64,000 nt of DNA from Halomonas ventosae (GTDB lineage Bacteria; Pseudomonadota; Gammaproteobacteria; Pseudomonadales; Halomonadaceae): assembly GCF_004363555.1 (NCBI RefSeq), contig NZ_SNZJ01000025.1, positions 1 to 64,000 on the forward strand. Reading direction: 5' to 3'. Both the position numbers and the translations under genes were made by a program. Under the pieces are notes generated by a model. It was given only the letters and a program-made list of their open reading frames with translations, made no database searches and was not told where the DNA came from. Of the stretch, positions 9,479-27,135 are shown in pieces (position 1 is the stretch's first letter; every line of letters starts with the position of its first letter).

Positions 9479-11152
9479 TCAGTGGTGGGCGCGCTGGCTG
9501 GCGTCGAGCATCTCCCGGGCATGGGCCAGGGTGCGGTCGGAGAGGTTCACCCCGCCCAGCATGCGGGCCAGCTCGCCGACCCGGCCGGCCTCGTCGAGCA
9601 GCGCCATGCGGGTCAGGGTGGAGGCCTCGTCGGCCTGCTTCTCGATATGCAGGTGATGGTGCGCCTGGGCGGCCACCTGGGGCAGGTGGGTCACGGTCAT
9701 CACCTGGCCGTTCTTCCCCAGCCGGCGCAGCAGCTGGCCGACGATCTCGGCGGTGGCGCCGGAGACGCCCACGTCCACCTCGTCGAACACCAGGCTGGCG
9801 ATGGTCGAGTGCTGGGCCGCCACCACCTGGATCGCCAGGCTGATGCGCGAGAGCTCGCCGCCGGAGGCGACCCTGGCCAGCGGCCGGGCCGGCTGGCCGG
9901 GGTTGGCGCTGATCAGCATGCGGGCGATTTCGAGCCCCTCGGCGGCCGGGGCCTCGCGGGGCTCCAGCTCGACCTCGAAGGTCGCCTTGTCCATGGCCAG
10001 GAAGGCCAGCTGCTCCTGCACGGCCTCGCCGAAGCGGCGGGCGGCCTGGCGGCGGGCCCGGGAGATCACGGTGGCCTGTTCCTGCCAGCACGTCTTCAGG
10101 GCCTCGGCCTCGGCGGCCAGCGCCTCCAGGTCGCCGTCGCCGCCCTCCAGGCCCTCGAGCTCCTCGGCCAGCCGCCGGTGCAGGGCGAGGAGCTCCTCGG
10201 GCAGCACATGGTGCTTGCGGGCGATGCGATGCACCTCGCCCAGGCGCGTCTCGACCCAGGCCAGCCGCTCCGGGTCCAGCTCGACGCTGCCGGCGAAGTG
10301 GCCCAGCTCGCGGCTGGCCTCCTCGACCTGGATGCGCGCATCGCCGAGCATGGAAAGGGTGTCGGCCAGGCTGCCGCGCTCGCTTCCCGGCAGCGCCGAG
10401 AGGTGCTGGATCGCCTGGTTGAGCAGCGACAGGGCGCCGCCCTCGTCACCATCGCAGCATTCGGCGGCGAACTGGGCTTCGCGCAGCCGCTCCTCGGCGT
10501 GGGCCAGCTCCTCCTGCTCCTCCTCGAGCCCCTTCAGCTCGTCCTCGGCCAGGGCCAGCTGGTCGAGCTCCTCGACCTGGTAGCGTAGCAGCTGGCGGCG
10601 GGCGCGGATCTCGTCGCCATCCTCGGCCAGGCGCTCCAGGCGGCGGCGGGTCGCCTGCCAGTCGCGGAAGGCCTGGCGCATCTCGGCCACCTGCTCGCGG
10701 TGGCCGGCGAAGTCGTCGAGCAGGCGCAGGTGGGTCTCCTCGTGGAGCAGCGCCTGGTGGGCGTGCTGGCCGTGGATCTCGATGAGGTGCTCGCCCAGGG
10801 CGCGCAGGTCGGCCACGGTGGCGGGCTGGCCATTGATCCAGGCCTTGGAACGCCCGGCCCGGGTGACCACCCGGCGCAGCAGGCAGTCGTCCGTGGGCAG
10901 CTCGCGAGCCTCGAGCCAGGCACGGGCGGCGGGCAGCGCCTGGAGGTCGAAGCGGGCGCTGAGGTCCGCCCGCTCGCGGCCATGGCGCACGCTGGCGCTG
11001 TCGGCGCGCTCGCCCAGGCAGAGCCCCAGGGCCCCCAGCAGGATGGACTTGCCGGCCCCGGTCTCGCCGGTGATGGCGGTCATGCCGCCGGAAAGCTCCA
11101 GCTCGAGGTGGTCGACGATGGCGAAGTCGCGAATGGCAAGCTCTGTCAGCAT
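9479..11152 (-). CDS. recN: DNA repair protein RecN
   Basis: This is a 557-residue SMC-like ATPase acting early in double-strand break repair. The N-terminal MLTELAIRDFAIVD is conserved. Walker A is GETGAGKS, a long coiled coil occupies the middle, and the signature SGGELSRISLAIQ and Walker B VFDEVDVGVSG are near the C-terminus. Two LexA-box-like sequences lie 44-78 bp upstream of the start, consistent with SOS induction. Confidence 0.96.
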   Translation of the reverse strand: MLTELAIRDFAIVDHLELELSGGMTAITGETGAGKSILLGALGLCLGERADSASVRHGRERADLSARFDLQALPAARAWLEARELPTDDCLLRRVVTRAGRSKAWINGQPATVADLRALGEHLIEIHGQHAHQALLHEETHLRLLDDFAGHREQVAEMRQAFRDWQATRRRLERLAEDGDEIRARRQLLRYQVEELDQLALAEDELKGLEEEQEELAHAEERLREAQFAAECCDGDEGGALSLLNQAIQHLSALPGSERGSLADTLSMLGDARIQVEEASRELGHFAGSVELDPERLAWVETRLGEVHRIARKHHVLPEELLALHRRLAEELEGLEGGDGDLEALAAEAEALKTCWQEQATVISRARRQAARRFGEAVQEQLAFLAMDKATFEVELEPREAPAAEGLEIARMLISANPGQPARPLARVASGGELSRISLAIQVVAAQHSTIASLVFDEVDVGVSGATAEIVGQLLRRLGKNGQVMTVTHLPQVAAQAHHHLHIEKQADEASTLTRMALLDEAGRVGELARMLGGVNLSDRTLAHAREMLDASQRAHH

Positions 11153-11195
11153 GGTGCCTCCCGGGGCCTGTCTGGGAATACTCGGTCTTTGGCTA

Positions 11196-11211
11196 CTGGG
11201 TATCCATACAC
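11196..11211 (-). promoter_or_regulatory. LexA (SOS) box-like site 2 of recN
   Basis: CTGG-N8-ACAC is two mismatches from the CTGT-N8-ACAG half-site pattern. It lies next to the better site at 11215-11230. Confidence 0.45.
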
Positions 11212-11214
11212 ATA

Positions 11215-11230
11215 TTGTGCGTTTATACAG
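11215..11230 (-). promoter_or_regulatory. LexA (SOS) box of recN
   Basis: TTGT-N8-ACAG matches the gammaproteobacterial LexA consensus except for one base. It lies 63 bp upstream of the recN start, in the promoter region. Confidence 0.65.
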
Positions 11231-11280
11231 TAGTCAAGGTTCTCCCACAATGCACGTCCGGCGTCGTCGCCCGATGACGC

Positions 11281-11308
11281 CTTGAGTTCGCCACGACCAG
11301 CCCCATAT
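11281..11308 (+). promoter_or_regulatory. Sigma-32 (RpoH) promoter of grpE
   Basis: CTTGAG, a 14-base spacer and CCCCATAT closely match the heat-shock consensus (CTTGAA, 13-17 bases, CCCCATNT). It lies 81 bp upstream of the grpE start. Confidence 0.8.
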
Positions 11309-11388
11309 ACCCCGCAGACACGCGCTCAAGCCATCATTCATGCCTTGCCAGCGGCCCCTGGCCGCTGATTGCCATTCAGGAGACCCAC

Positions 11389-12018
11389 ATGGCCAAAGAC
11401 CCCCAGACCCCGCTGGACGACGAACTCGCTCGCGAGGAGCAGGAAGCCGAGCCGCAGGCCGAGCCCGAGACCGTGGAGGGTGAACTGGAGGACGCCATCG
11501 AGGGCGCCGAGCAGGCCGCCACCGAGGCCCAGGCCGCGGACAATCCCGAGGCCGAGGTGCTGGCCGCCCGGGTCGAGGAGCTCGAGCAGAGCGTCGCCGA
11601 GGCCAAGGACCAGGCCATGCGCGCCGCCGCCGAGGCGCAGAACGTGCGCCGCCGGGCGGAGCAGGAGGCCGAGAAGGCCCGCAAGTTCGCCCTGGAGAAG
11701 TTCGTCAAGGAGCTGCTGCCGGTGGTCGACAGCCTGGAGAAGGCGCTGGATGCCATGCAGGACGGCGCCAGCGAGGCGCACCGCGAGGGCGTCTCCATGA
11801 CCCTCAAGATGCAGCAGGACGTGCTCGGGAAGTTCGGCGTCGAGGTGGTGGAGCCCCACGGCGAGCCCTTCGACCCGCAGTACCACGAGGCCATGGCCAT
11901 GGTGCCCAACCCCGAGATGGAGCCCAACACCGTCATGGAAGTGATGCAGAAGGGCTACCTGCTCAACGGACGCCTGGTACGCCCGGCCATGGTGGTGGTC
12001 AGCCAGGCCGCCGGCTGA
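11389..12018 (+). CDS. grpE: Nucleotide exchange factor GrpE
   Basis: This 209-residue co-chaperone releases ADP from DnaK. It has a long acidic, Glu/Ala-rich coiled-coil N-terminal half. The conserved [25 protein letters not shown] and C-terminal beta domain ([25 protein letters not shown]) follow. CAGGAGA is the ribosome-binding site. It heads the grpE-dnaK-dnaJ cluster and has its own sigma-32-type promoter. Confidence 0.97.
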   Translation: MAKDPQTPLDDELAREEQEAEPQAEPETVEGELEDAIEGAEQAATEAQAADNPEAEVLAARVEELEQSVAEAKDQAMRAAAEAQNVRRRAEQEAEKARKFALEKFVKELLPVVDSLEKALDAMQDGASEAHREGVSMTLKMQQDVLGKFGVEVVEPHGEPFDPQYHEAMAMVPNPEMEPNTVMEVMQKGYLLNGRLVRPAMVVVSQAAG

Positions 12019-12048
12019 GGCCGGGCCACACAAAAGCGGCCCTCGGGT

Positions 12049-12076
12049 CTTGAAAAGGTTCCGAGGGCCCCCAGAT
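12049..12076 (+). promoter_or_regulatory. Second sigma-32-type promoter, upstream of dnaK
   Basis: CTTGAA, a 14-base spacer and CCCCAGAT fit the RpoH consensus with one -10 mismatch. The element lies within a hairpin whose arms are GCCCTCGG and CCGAGGGC, which may also stop or pause grpE transcripts. Confidence 0.7.
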
Positions 12077-12142
12077 AGACGGCAACCCCGCGGTGAAAGC
12101 CGCAGACGACGAATTCAACTGCACTAATTTCGAGGATTTCCT

Positions 12143-14071
<1,929 letters not shown>

Positions 14072-14095
14072 ACCACGACATCTGAACCACGGATG

Positions 14096-14130
14096 ACGCC
14101 AGCGCGGGGGCCTGACTCCCGCGTTGGTGT
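14096..14130 (+). terminator. Hairpin between dnaK and dnaJ
   Basis: ACGCCAGCGCGGG pairs with CCCGCGTTGGTGT (two G-U pairs), followed by TTT. It could be a weak attenuator that lowers dnaJ relative to dnaK. Confidence 0.45.
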
Positions 14131-14163
14131 TTCCGCAGAGTCCCTACGGAGGCGGACAGACTC

Positions 14164-15315
14164 ATGTCCAAGCGTGACTACTACGAAGTACTGGGCGTCG
14201 AGCGCGGTGCCGACCAGAAGGACATTAAGAAGGCCTACCGACGCCTCGCCCAGAAATTCCACCCGGACCGCAATCCGGAGGATGACACTGCGGCGGAGAA
14301 GTTCCGCGAGGTCTCGGAGGCCTACGAGGTCCTGAGCGACAGCGAGAAGCGTGCCGCCTACGACCAGTTCGGCCATGCCGGTGTCGACGAGCAGGCCGGT
14401 GGCTTCGGCGGGGGCGGCTTCGGCGGTGCCGGGGCCGGCGGCTTCAGCGACATCTTCGGCGACGTGTTCGGCGACATCTTCGGCGGGGGCGGCGGTCGCC
14501 GCCATCCCAACGCGCCGCAGCGCGGCAGCGACCTGCGCTACAACCTCGAGCTCGACCTCGAGGACGCCGTGGCCGGCACCAGCGTGGACATCCGCGTGCC
14601 GCGCCACATCGAGTGCGAGCGCTGTGACGGCGGCGGTGCCGAGCCGGGTTCCAGCAAGGAGACCTGCCCGACCTGTAACGGCATGGGCCAGGTACGCATG
14701 CAGCAGGGCTTCTTCGCCGTGCAGCAGACCTGCCCGACCTGCCACGGCAGCGGCCAGCACATCAAGGTGCCGTGCCACAAGTGCAACGGCGAGGGCCGGG
14801 TGCGCGAGACCCGCACCCTCTCGGTGAAGATCCCGGCCGGCGTGGATACCGGCGACCGCATCCGCCTCAACGGCGAGGGCGAGGCCGGCATCAACGGTGG
14901 CCCGCCCGGGGACCTCTACGTCCAGGTGGCGATCAAGCCGCACCACATCTTCCAGCGCGACGGCCGCCACCTGCAGTGCGAGGTGCCGATCAACTTCGTC
15001 GACGCCGCCCTCGGCGGTGAGCTGGAGGTGCCGACCCTGGACGGCCGGGTCAAGCTGAAGATCCCGCCCGAGACCCAGACCGGAAAGCTCTTCCGCCTGC
15101 GCGGCAAGGGGGTCAAGCCGGTACGTGGCGGCCCGCCGGGCGACCTCCTGTGCAAGGTCGTGGTCGAGACCCCGGTCAAGCTCAACGAGGAGCAGAAGGA
15201 CCTGTTGCGCACCTTCCAGGACAGCCTGGGCGGCAGCAACGGCCATCACCACTCACCGAAGAAGTCGAGCTTCTTCGACGGTGTGAAGAAGTTCTTCGAG
15301 GACATGAAGCCGTAA
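14164..15315 (+). CDS. dnaJ: Chaperone DnaJ (Hsp40)
   Basis: This 383-residue co-chaperone stimulates DnaK. It has a J-domain with HPD ([10 protein letters not shown]), then a Gly/Phe-rich stretch (about residues 78-110). Four CxxCxGxG zinc repeats follow ([32 protein letters not shown]), then the substrate-binding C-terminal domains. In Pseudomonas the next gene is dapB; here about 5.4 kb of extra genes intervene. Confidence 0.98.
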   Translation: MSKRDYYEVLGVERGADQKDIKKAYRRLAQKFHPDRNPEDDTAAEKFREVSEAYEVLSDSEKRAAYDQFGHAGVDEQAGGFGGGGFGGAGAGGFSDIFGDVFGDIFGGGGGRRHPNAPQRGSDLRYNLELDLEDAVAGTSVDIRVPRHIECERCDGGGAEPGSSKETCPTCNGMGQVRMQQGFFAVQQTCPTCHGSGQHIKVPCHKCNGEGRVRETRTLSVKIPAGVDTGDRIRLNGEGEAGINGGPPGDLYVQVAIKPHHIFQRDGRHLQCEVPINFVDAALGGELEVPTLDGRVKLKIPPETQTGKLFRLRGKGVKPVRGGPPGDLLCKVVVETPVKLNEEQKDLLRTFQDSLGGSNGHHHSPKKSSFFDGVKKFFEDMKP

Positions 15316-15334
15316 GGGCAGTCCTGCGGAGAAT

Positions 15335-15372
15335 GACAGGGCCCCGGTATCACACGATGCCGGGGCCCTGTC
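15335..15372. terminator. Long hairpin after dnaJ
   Basis: A 13-bp stem GACAGGGCCCCGG/CCGGGGCCCTGTC lies between dnaJ and the convergent endonuclease gene. No T-run follows, so it may act as a bidirectional stop or an RNA-stabilising end. Confidence 0.6.
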
Positions 15373-15390
15373 GCGTCTGGGCCGTGCCGG

Positions 15391-16335
15391 TCAGCGCTGC
15401 AGGTGGTCCATCCGCCATGCCAGCGCTTCGGACATCGGTTGCCATCGCGGATTTCTGGGCAGGACCAGGGGCTTGCCGTCGAGGCGGCAGAGCCAGTCGT
15501 TGTCGGGCACCAGGGCGTCTACCGCCGGGCTGACATGCCAGCGATGATCGGGGCCCGGGGCGATCAGGTGGTTGTCCATCGCCCAATGCAGGTTGGGCGT
15601 AAGCGCCAGGCCGTTTGTCGGGCGATCATCCTGGCTGACGCGGAAGGGAATCAGGTGGGCCGCTTCCACCAGGTAGCGGTAGTCCGGCGTGATATAGCGC
15701 AGCCGGCTGGCCGCACAGCGATAGTCGTAGGCATCCAGCACCAGGGTCCGAAAGGCCGCTGAGCGGGCGTACTGCTGGCTACTTTCCTGGAGGACTCCGG
15801 CCAGGTTTTCAGGCGCTTTCTCGTATTCGCTGCTGGCCAGCGCACACTCGAGATAGTCCGTCAGGCGTCTGAAGGCCTGAGGGTCGTCGGAAAGGTAGTG
15901 CTGGGTCAGGAGCGCACAGGCCTGGCGAGCAACCTGGGCATCCTGAAGGGCGGCGAACAGCTCTGCATCGAGGTGGGCCGAGGCAAAGCGCGCCAGCAGG
16001 TTATCCAGGGACTTCGGTTGGCCGAGCTGGTCCGAGAGTGAGGCCATCTCTGGCACATAATCCGGTGACCAGAGTGGCCCGGTGGGACCCTGGTCATTGC
16101 GCAGGTGCCAGAGGGGAAGCTGAGGATTGGCGGCGTGTCTGTTCCCTGTGGCGGCCTCATAAAGATCGTGGTAGCGGGCAAGCAGTCGCTTGTCGATGAC
16201 CACTTCGGGCGCGCTGAAATGCCCCGACTGGATCTCGCAGATGAGGGCCAGCAGCAGGCACGGTTTGTTGGGCGCGGGACCGGTCTTGCGCTGCCCCACT
16301 CTGAGCCGTGTCAGGTACTCCAGCCGCGTATCCAT
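15391..16335 (-). CDS. Putative phosphorothioated-DNA-dependent HNH restriction endonuclease (ScoMcrA/SBD-like)
   Basis: This 314-residue protein has two visible parts. The N-terminal half carries PNKPCLLLALI (22-32) and LPLWHLRND (73-81), features I associate with the sulfur-binding domain of enzymes that cut phosphorothioate-modified DNA. The C-terminal half is an HNH nuclease: EAAHLIPF (224-231) then NGLALTPNLHWAMDNHLI (241-258), with His227, His250 and Asp254 as candidate catalytic residues. A cysteine-rich knuckle is reduced to RCAAS. It would act as a defence nuclease against modified incoming DNA. No methylase or dnd gene is adjacent. GGGAG precedes the ATG. A generic HNH endonuclease is the alternative. 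Confidence 0.7.
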   Translation of the reverse strand: MDTRLEYLTRLRVGQRKTGPAPNKPCLLLALICEIQSGHFSAPEVVIDKRLLARYHDLYEAATGNRHAANPQLPLWHLRNDQGPTGPLWSPDYVPEMASLSDQLGQPKSLDNLLARFASAHLDAELFAALQDAQVARQACALLTQHYLSDDPQAFRRLTDYLECALASSEYEKAPENLAGVLQESSQQYARSAAFRTLVLDAYDYRCAASRLRYITPDYRYLVEAAHLIPFRVSQDDRPTNGLALTPNLHWAMDNHLIAPGPDHRWHVSPAVDALVPDNDWLCRLDGKPLVLPRNPRWQPMSEALAWRMDHLQR

Positions 16336-16461
16336 TGCACTCCCTTTTGCGATTCCTGTGGCCGTTGCCCCGCGGCTTGATCCCCTCCGCCATGCCTTGC
16401 TCCTCAGGCATGAAGCTACCCTATATCACTCATGTGCTGGTGTGCAGTCCGATGGCCCTCG

Positions 16462-17427
16462 CTACAGCCAGCCGGCGCGCCGGAAGCGCCAGTAGAGCCA
16501 CCCGCAGGCACTGCCCATCACCAGCAGTGCCAGGGGGTAGCCCAGGCGCCAGTCGAGCTCGGGCATGTGGGTGAAGTTTATTCCCCAGACCCCGGCGAGG
16601 ATGGTGGCCACCGCGAAGATGGCGGCCCAGGCCGCCAGCCGCTTGTGCACCTCGCCCTCGTCGATCGCCACCATCGAGAGGTTCACCTGGATCGCGGTGA
16701 TGGTCATCTCGCGGATGGTATCCACCGCCGACTCGATGCGATTGAGGTGGTCGTATACGTCGCGGAAATACTCCCGAGTCTTGCGGCACAGTGCCGGCAC
16801 CCGGCCGCCGAACAGTTGGCTCGCCGCCTCGCCCAGGGGCATGGTGGCATGCTTGAGCCGCATGGTCTGGCGCTTGAGCTGGTAGAGGCGTTCCAGGCTC
16901 TGACGGGCCGATCCGCGGATGAAGATCTGGTCCTCGATGCTCTCGAGCTCGGCCTGCAAGGCCTCGACCACCGGGAAATAGCGGTCGACGATGGTGTCCA
17001 TCAGGGCATAGATCACGAAGGCGGGGCCATGTTTGAGCAGCTTCGGCTCGTGCTCGCAGCGCTGGCGGACCTCGGTGAAGCCCCGGCCCGGGTGTAGGCG
17101 CACCGAGAGCACGTAACCCGGGCCGGCGAACACCGCCACCTGGCCGGTCTCCAGCTGGTCGTCACGCATCGTGACCATGTGCATGATCACGAACAGCGCC
17201 TCGCCATACTCCTCGAGCTTGGGGCGCTGGTGCCCGTTCAGGGCGTCCTCCACGGCCAGCTCGTGCAGGCCGAACACCGCCTGGAAGCGGGCCATCTCCT
17301 GCGCATCGGGCTCGTGCAGTGCCACCCACACGAAACGGTCGGGCTGGCCCAGGTAGCCGTCGATCTCGTCGGGCTTTATGTCTTGCAGGCGATGTCCCTT
17401 CTCGTAGGCCACGCAGTTGATGATCAT
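16462..17427 (-). CDS. corA: CorA-family divalent metal transporter
   Basis: This is a 321-residue inner-membrane channel of the CorA (Mg/Co/Ni) family. It has a large soluble N-terminal domain with long helices and two C-terminal transmembrane segments. The signature loop reads WGINFTHMPELDW: the usual GMN is GIN while MPEL is kept, pointing to CorA rather than ZntB. The ATG at 17427 has GGGAGAA upstream and begins with the MIINCVAYEKG core. It is the second accessory gene between dnaJ and dapB. Confidence 0.87.
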   Translation of the reverse strand: MIINCVAYEKGHRLQDIKPDEIDGYLGQPDRFVWVALHEPDAQEMARFQAVFGLHELAVEDALNGHQRPKLEEYGEALFVIMHMVTMRDDQLETGQVAVFAGPGYVLSVRLHPGRGFTEVRQRCEHEPKLLKHGPAFVIYALMDTIVDRYFPVVEALQAELESIEDQIFIRGSARQSLERLYQLKRQTMRLKHATMPLGEAASQLFGGRVPALCRKTREYFRDVYDHLNRIESAVDTIREMTITAIQVNLSMVAIDEGEVHKRLAAWAAIFAVATILAGVWGINFTHMPELDWRLGYPLALLVMGSACGWLYWRFRRAGWL

Positions 17428-17610
17428 TGCCGAGTTCTCCCGATCGGTGGTGGTGTCCTGTGCCACAGCATAGTGCCTGGGGGCGGGCACCTGTCTTGCC
17501 CCAGCCAGCGCACGTGGGATGCCGTGAAAAGGCGCCTCGGGAAAGGGGGTGGCGTTCATCGGGGCGCCGTCATAGGCTGGGATTTCACCCAACGAGACGC
17601 GGAGGCCGCC

Positions 17611-17885
17611 ATGCCGATTTCACGAGCCGAGATTCCCGCCGAGGATGCCAAGGGGCTGGTCGAGCGCCTCTGCCGGGACTGGGCCGATGCCCAGCCGATC
17701 GACCGCGAGGAGACCCAGGCGCGGGTCACCTTCGACGAGGGCAGCTGCCTGCTACAGGCCGAGCCGGACCGGTTGATCGTGGCCGTCGAGACGCTGGATG
17801 ACGAGACCCTGGACCGGCTCGAGGGCAAGGTGAACGCCGCGCTCGAGGGGCTGACGGGCGTGAGCCTGGAGATCGTCTGGGAAAA

Positions 17886-17889
<4 letters not shown>
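17611..17889 (+). CDS. DUF2218 domain protein
   Basis: This 92-residue acidic protein matches the small DUF2218 family in length and layout: an N-terminal helix, a strand with ARVTFDEGSCLL, and a helix with LDDETLDRLEGKV. Its function is unknown. In other bacteria I have seen it near iron-siderophore genes, but none are here. GGAGG precedes the ATG. Its stop overlaps the start of the EamA gene, so the two are probably co-translated. Confidence 0.75.
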
Positions 17890-21664
<3,775 letters not shown>

Positions 21665-21670
21665 TGGCAC

Positions 21671-21740
21671 TTGTGGGAGCCGTGCTTGCACGGCGATGTG
21701 ATGCCCTCCGCCTATCGCGCTGCAAGCAGCGCTCCCACAA
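21671..21740. repeat. REP/BIME-like palindromic element
   Basis: Outer arms TTGTGGGAGC (21671-21680) and GCTCCCACAA (21731-21740) enclose two small palindromes, CGTGCTTGCACG and GCGCTGC-AA-GCAGCGC. This is the paired layout of REP elements in pseudomonads and relatives. A degenerate further copy seems to lie at about 21757-21800. Confidence 0.75.
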
Positions 21741-21971
21741 ATTGATGGCCTCCGCCTTTCGTCGTGCAAATCGAAGCGTCGAACCGACGACTCCCGCAAA
21801 GCCCACCGCAGGCTATGGCGTGACATGGCCCCTTGGCAGCCCAGTATCGATGGCCCGCTCGGGGGTAGCCGCCGGGCACCATTTCCTGTAATATCCCCAA
21901 AATTTTGGCCGGGCGCGCGGGCAAACAGCCCTCTCGAGCGCTTGTTGCTTCGGCCCAGGCATTCCGAGCGA
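21741..21971. other. Gene-free region before the carA leader
   Basis: I see no gene. It should contain the carAB promoter; a TGTAATAT patch at 21887-21894 is the most promoter-like segment. A degenerate REP-like copy occupies the left part. Confidence 0.4.
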
Positions 21972-22073
21972 ATGACAACAAGCGGGATGAAACCGGTCTT
22001 ACATCGGGTTTCGTCCCGCTTTTTTACGGGCCGGCCACCCGGGGCCCGGCCATGGCCCCGCAGTATTCCTTGA
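21972..22073 (+). CDS. Possible carA leader peptide
   Basis: A 33-codon frame starts 9 bases before the terminator hairpin and runs right through it. It contains five arginine codons. Leader peptides have been reported upstream of carA in Pseudomonas, and this could couple carAB expression to arginine or translation. The ribosome-binding site is weak, so this may be chance. Confidence 0.25.
   Translation: MTTSGMKPVLHRVSSRFFTGRPPGARPWPRSIP
21981..22025 (+). terminator. Intrinsic terminator/attenuator in the carAB leader
   Basis: A 14-bp stem (AGCGGGATGAAACC with GGTTTCGTCCCGCT, one G-U pair) and a 12-base loop are followed by six T. It points towards carA and lies 93 bp upstream of its start. 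It is therefore either an attenuator or the end of a short upstream transcript. Confidence 0.8.
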
Positions 22074-22117
22074 CGAGCTGTCTCGATAGCTCTCTATACA
22101 CCTGGGAGGACGTTGCA

Positions 22118-23263
22118 TTGAACAGACCCGCGATACTGGCCCTGGAAGACGGCAGTGTATTCCACGGCACGGCCATCGGTGCCGATGGACAAACCAGCGG
22201 TGAGGTGGTGTTCAATACGGCCATGACCGGTTACCAGGAAATCCTGACCGACCCCTCCTACACCCGTCAGATCGTCACCCTCACCTATCCGCACATCGGC
22301 AATACCGGCGTCAATGCCGAGGACGTCGAGTCCGGCGCCATCGCCGCCGCCGGCCTGGTGATCCGTGACCTCCCCCTGCTGGCCAGCAGCTTCCGCAGTG
22401 AACAGACGCTCTCCGACTACCTCAAGGGCCAGAACGTGCTGGGCATCGCCGACATCGATACCCGCCGCCTGACCCGCATCCTGCGCGACAAGGGCGCCCA
22501 GAACGGCGCGATCCTGGCGGGTGGCGAGGCCGAGGGCGACGATGCCGTGGAGCGGGCACTGGCCGCGGCCCGCGCCTTCCCGGGCCTCAAGGGCATGGAC
22601 CTGGCCAAGGTGGTCTCCTGCCAGACCCCCTACGAGTGGAGCGAGGGCGAGTGGGCCCTGGGCAAGGGGTACGCCGATACCACCCAGGGTGAACGTCCCT
22701 ACCACGTGGTCGCCTACGACTACGGCGTCAAGCGCAACATCCTGCGCATGCTCGCCTCCCGCGGCTGCCGCCTCACCGTGGTGCCGGCCCAGACCCCGGC
22801 CGCCGAGGTGCTGGCCATGGCCCCCGATGGCGTCTTCCTGGCCAACGGGCCCGGCGACCCCGAGCCCTGCGACTACGCCATCAAGGCGATCCAGGAGCTC
22901 CTCGAGACCGGGATCCCGGTGTTCGGCATCTGCCTGGGCCACCAGCTGCTGGCGCTGGCCAGCGGGGCGAAGACGGTGAAGATGAATCACGGCCACCACG
23001 GCGCCAACCACCCGGTGCAGGACCTCGATACCGGCCGCGTGATGATCACCAGCCAGAACCATGGTTTCGCCGCCGACGAGGCGAGCCTGCCGGCCAACCT
23101 GCGGGCCACCCACCGCTCGCTGTTCGACGGCACCCTGCAGGGCGTCGAGCGCACCGACCGCCCGGCCTTCAGCTTCCAGGGCCACCCCGAGGCGAGCCCG
23201 GGGCCGCGCGACGTGTCGCCGCTGTTCGACCGCTTCGTCACCATGATGAAGGAACGCCGCTAG
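22118..23263 (+). CDS. carA: Carbamoyl phosphate synthase small (glutaminase) subunit
   Basis: This 381-residue glutamine amidotransferase subunit supplies ammonia to CarB. It has the N-terminal domain [17 protein letters not shown] and a class I GATase domain with [12 protein letters not shown] (catalytic Cys) and [11 protein letters not shown] (catalytic His/Glu). No ATG fits; the TTG at 22118 has GGGAGGA 7 bases upstream and gives the family's normal N-terminus. carB follows after 53 bp. Confidence 0.96.
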   Translation: MNRPAILALEDGSVFHGTAIGADGQTSGEVVFNTAMTGYQEILTDPSYTRQIVTLTYPHIGNTGVNAEDVESGAIAAAGLVIRDLPLLASSFRSEQTLSDYLKGQNVLGIADIDTRRLTRILRDKGAQNGAILAGGEAEGDDAVERALAAARAFPGLKGMDLAKVVSCQTPYEWSEGEWALGKGYADTTQGERPYHVVAYDYGVKRNILRMLASRGCRLTVVPAQTPAAEVLAMAPDGVFLANGPGDPEPCDYAIKAIQELLETGIPVFGICLGHQLLALASGAKTVKMNHGHHGANHPVQDLDTGRVMITSQNHGFAADEASLPANLRATHRSLFDGTLQGVERTDRPAFSFQGHPEASPGPRDVSPLFDRFVTMMKERR

Positions 23264-23316
23264 GCAGCATCGCTCTCCATCAGACCGTCATTCATCGATT
23301 AGCCGCGGGAACCGTC

Positions 23317-26558
<3,242 letters not shown>

Positions 26559-26562
<4 letters not shown>

Positions 26563-27035
26563 ACAAGGTCCCGATGACCGTCGCCGGTGAGAAGCGGCTT
26601 CGCAAGGAGCTGGAGGAGCTCAAGGGCGAGGCGCGGCCGAGGGTGATTGCCGCCATCGCCGAGGCTCGCGAGCACGGCGACCTGAAGGAGAACGCCGAGT
26701 ACCATGCGGCCCGCGAGCAGCAGGGGTTCATCGAGGGGCGCATCCAGGAGATCGAGGGCAAGCTCTCCAACGCCCAGGTGATCGACGTCACCAAGCTGCC
26801 CCAGACCGGCAAGGTGATCTTCGGCGTGACCGTGGGGCTGATCAACCTGGAGACCGACGACGAGGTGACCTACCGCATCGTCGGCGAGGACGAGGCCGAC
26901 ATCAAGGCCGGCCGCATCTCGGTGACCTCGCCCATCGCTCGTGCCCTGATCGGCAAGGAGGAGGGCGACGTGGTGGTGGTGCGCACCCCCGGCGGCGAGG
27001 TCGAGTACGAGATCTCCAGCGTCGAGCACCTGTAG
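26559..27035 (+). CDS. greA: Transcription elongation factor GreA
   Basis: This 158-residue factor rescues backtracked RNA polymerase by stimulating transcript cleavage. An N-terminal antiparallel coiled coil contains the acidic tip ([13 protein letters not shown]). The C-terminal domain has [17 protein letters not shown] and [14 protein letters not shown]. The ATG overlaps the carB stop. It is followed by a strong terminator. Confidence 0.97.
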
Positions 27036-27076
27036 CCCTTCGGGCAGCGACAAGCTACAAGGATCAAGCTACAAGA

Positions 27077-27110
27077 AAGCCCCGCAGGCGAATGCCTGCG
27101 GGGCTTCTTC
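27077..27110. terminator. Bidirectional terminator between greA and yhbY
   Basis: AAGCCCCGCAGGC pairs with GCCTGCGGGGCTT around GAAT. TTCTTC follows on the + strand and TTTCTTG on the - strand, so it can serve both convergent genes. Confidence 0.85.
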
Positions 27111-27135
27111 ATCTCTGCAAGACGGCAAGCTGTGC

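Noticed and set aside
16392..16413. CATGCCT/AGGCATG hairpin between the endonuclease and corA
   Set aside because: No T-run on either side and a short stem; too weak to call a terminator.
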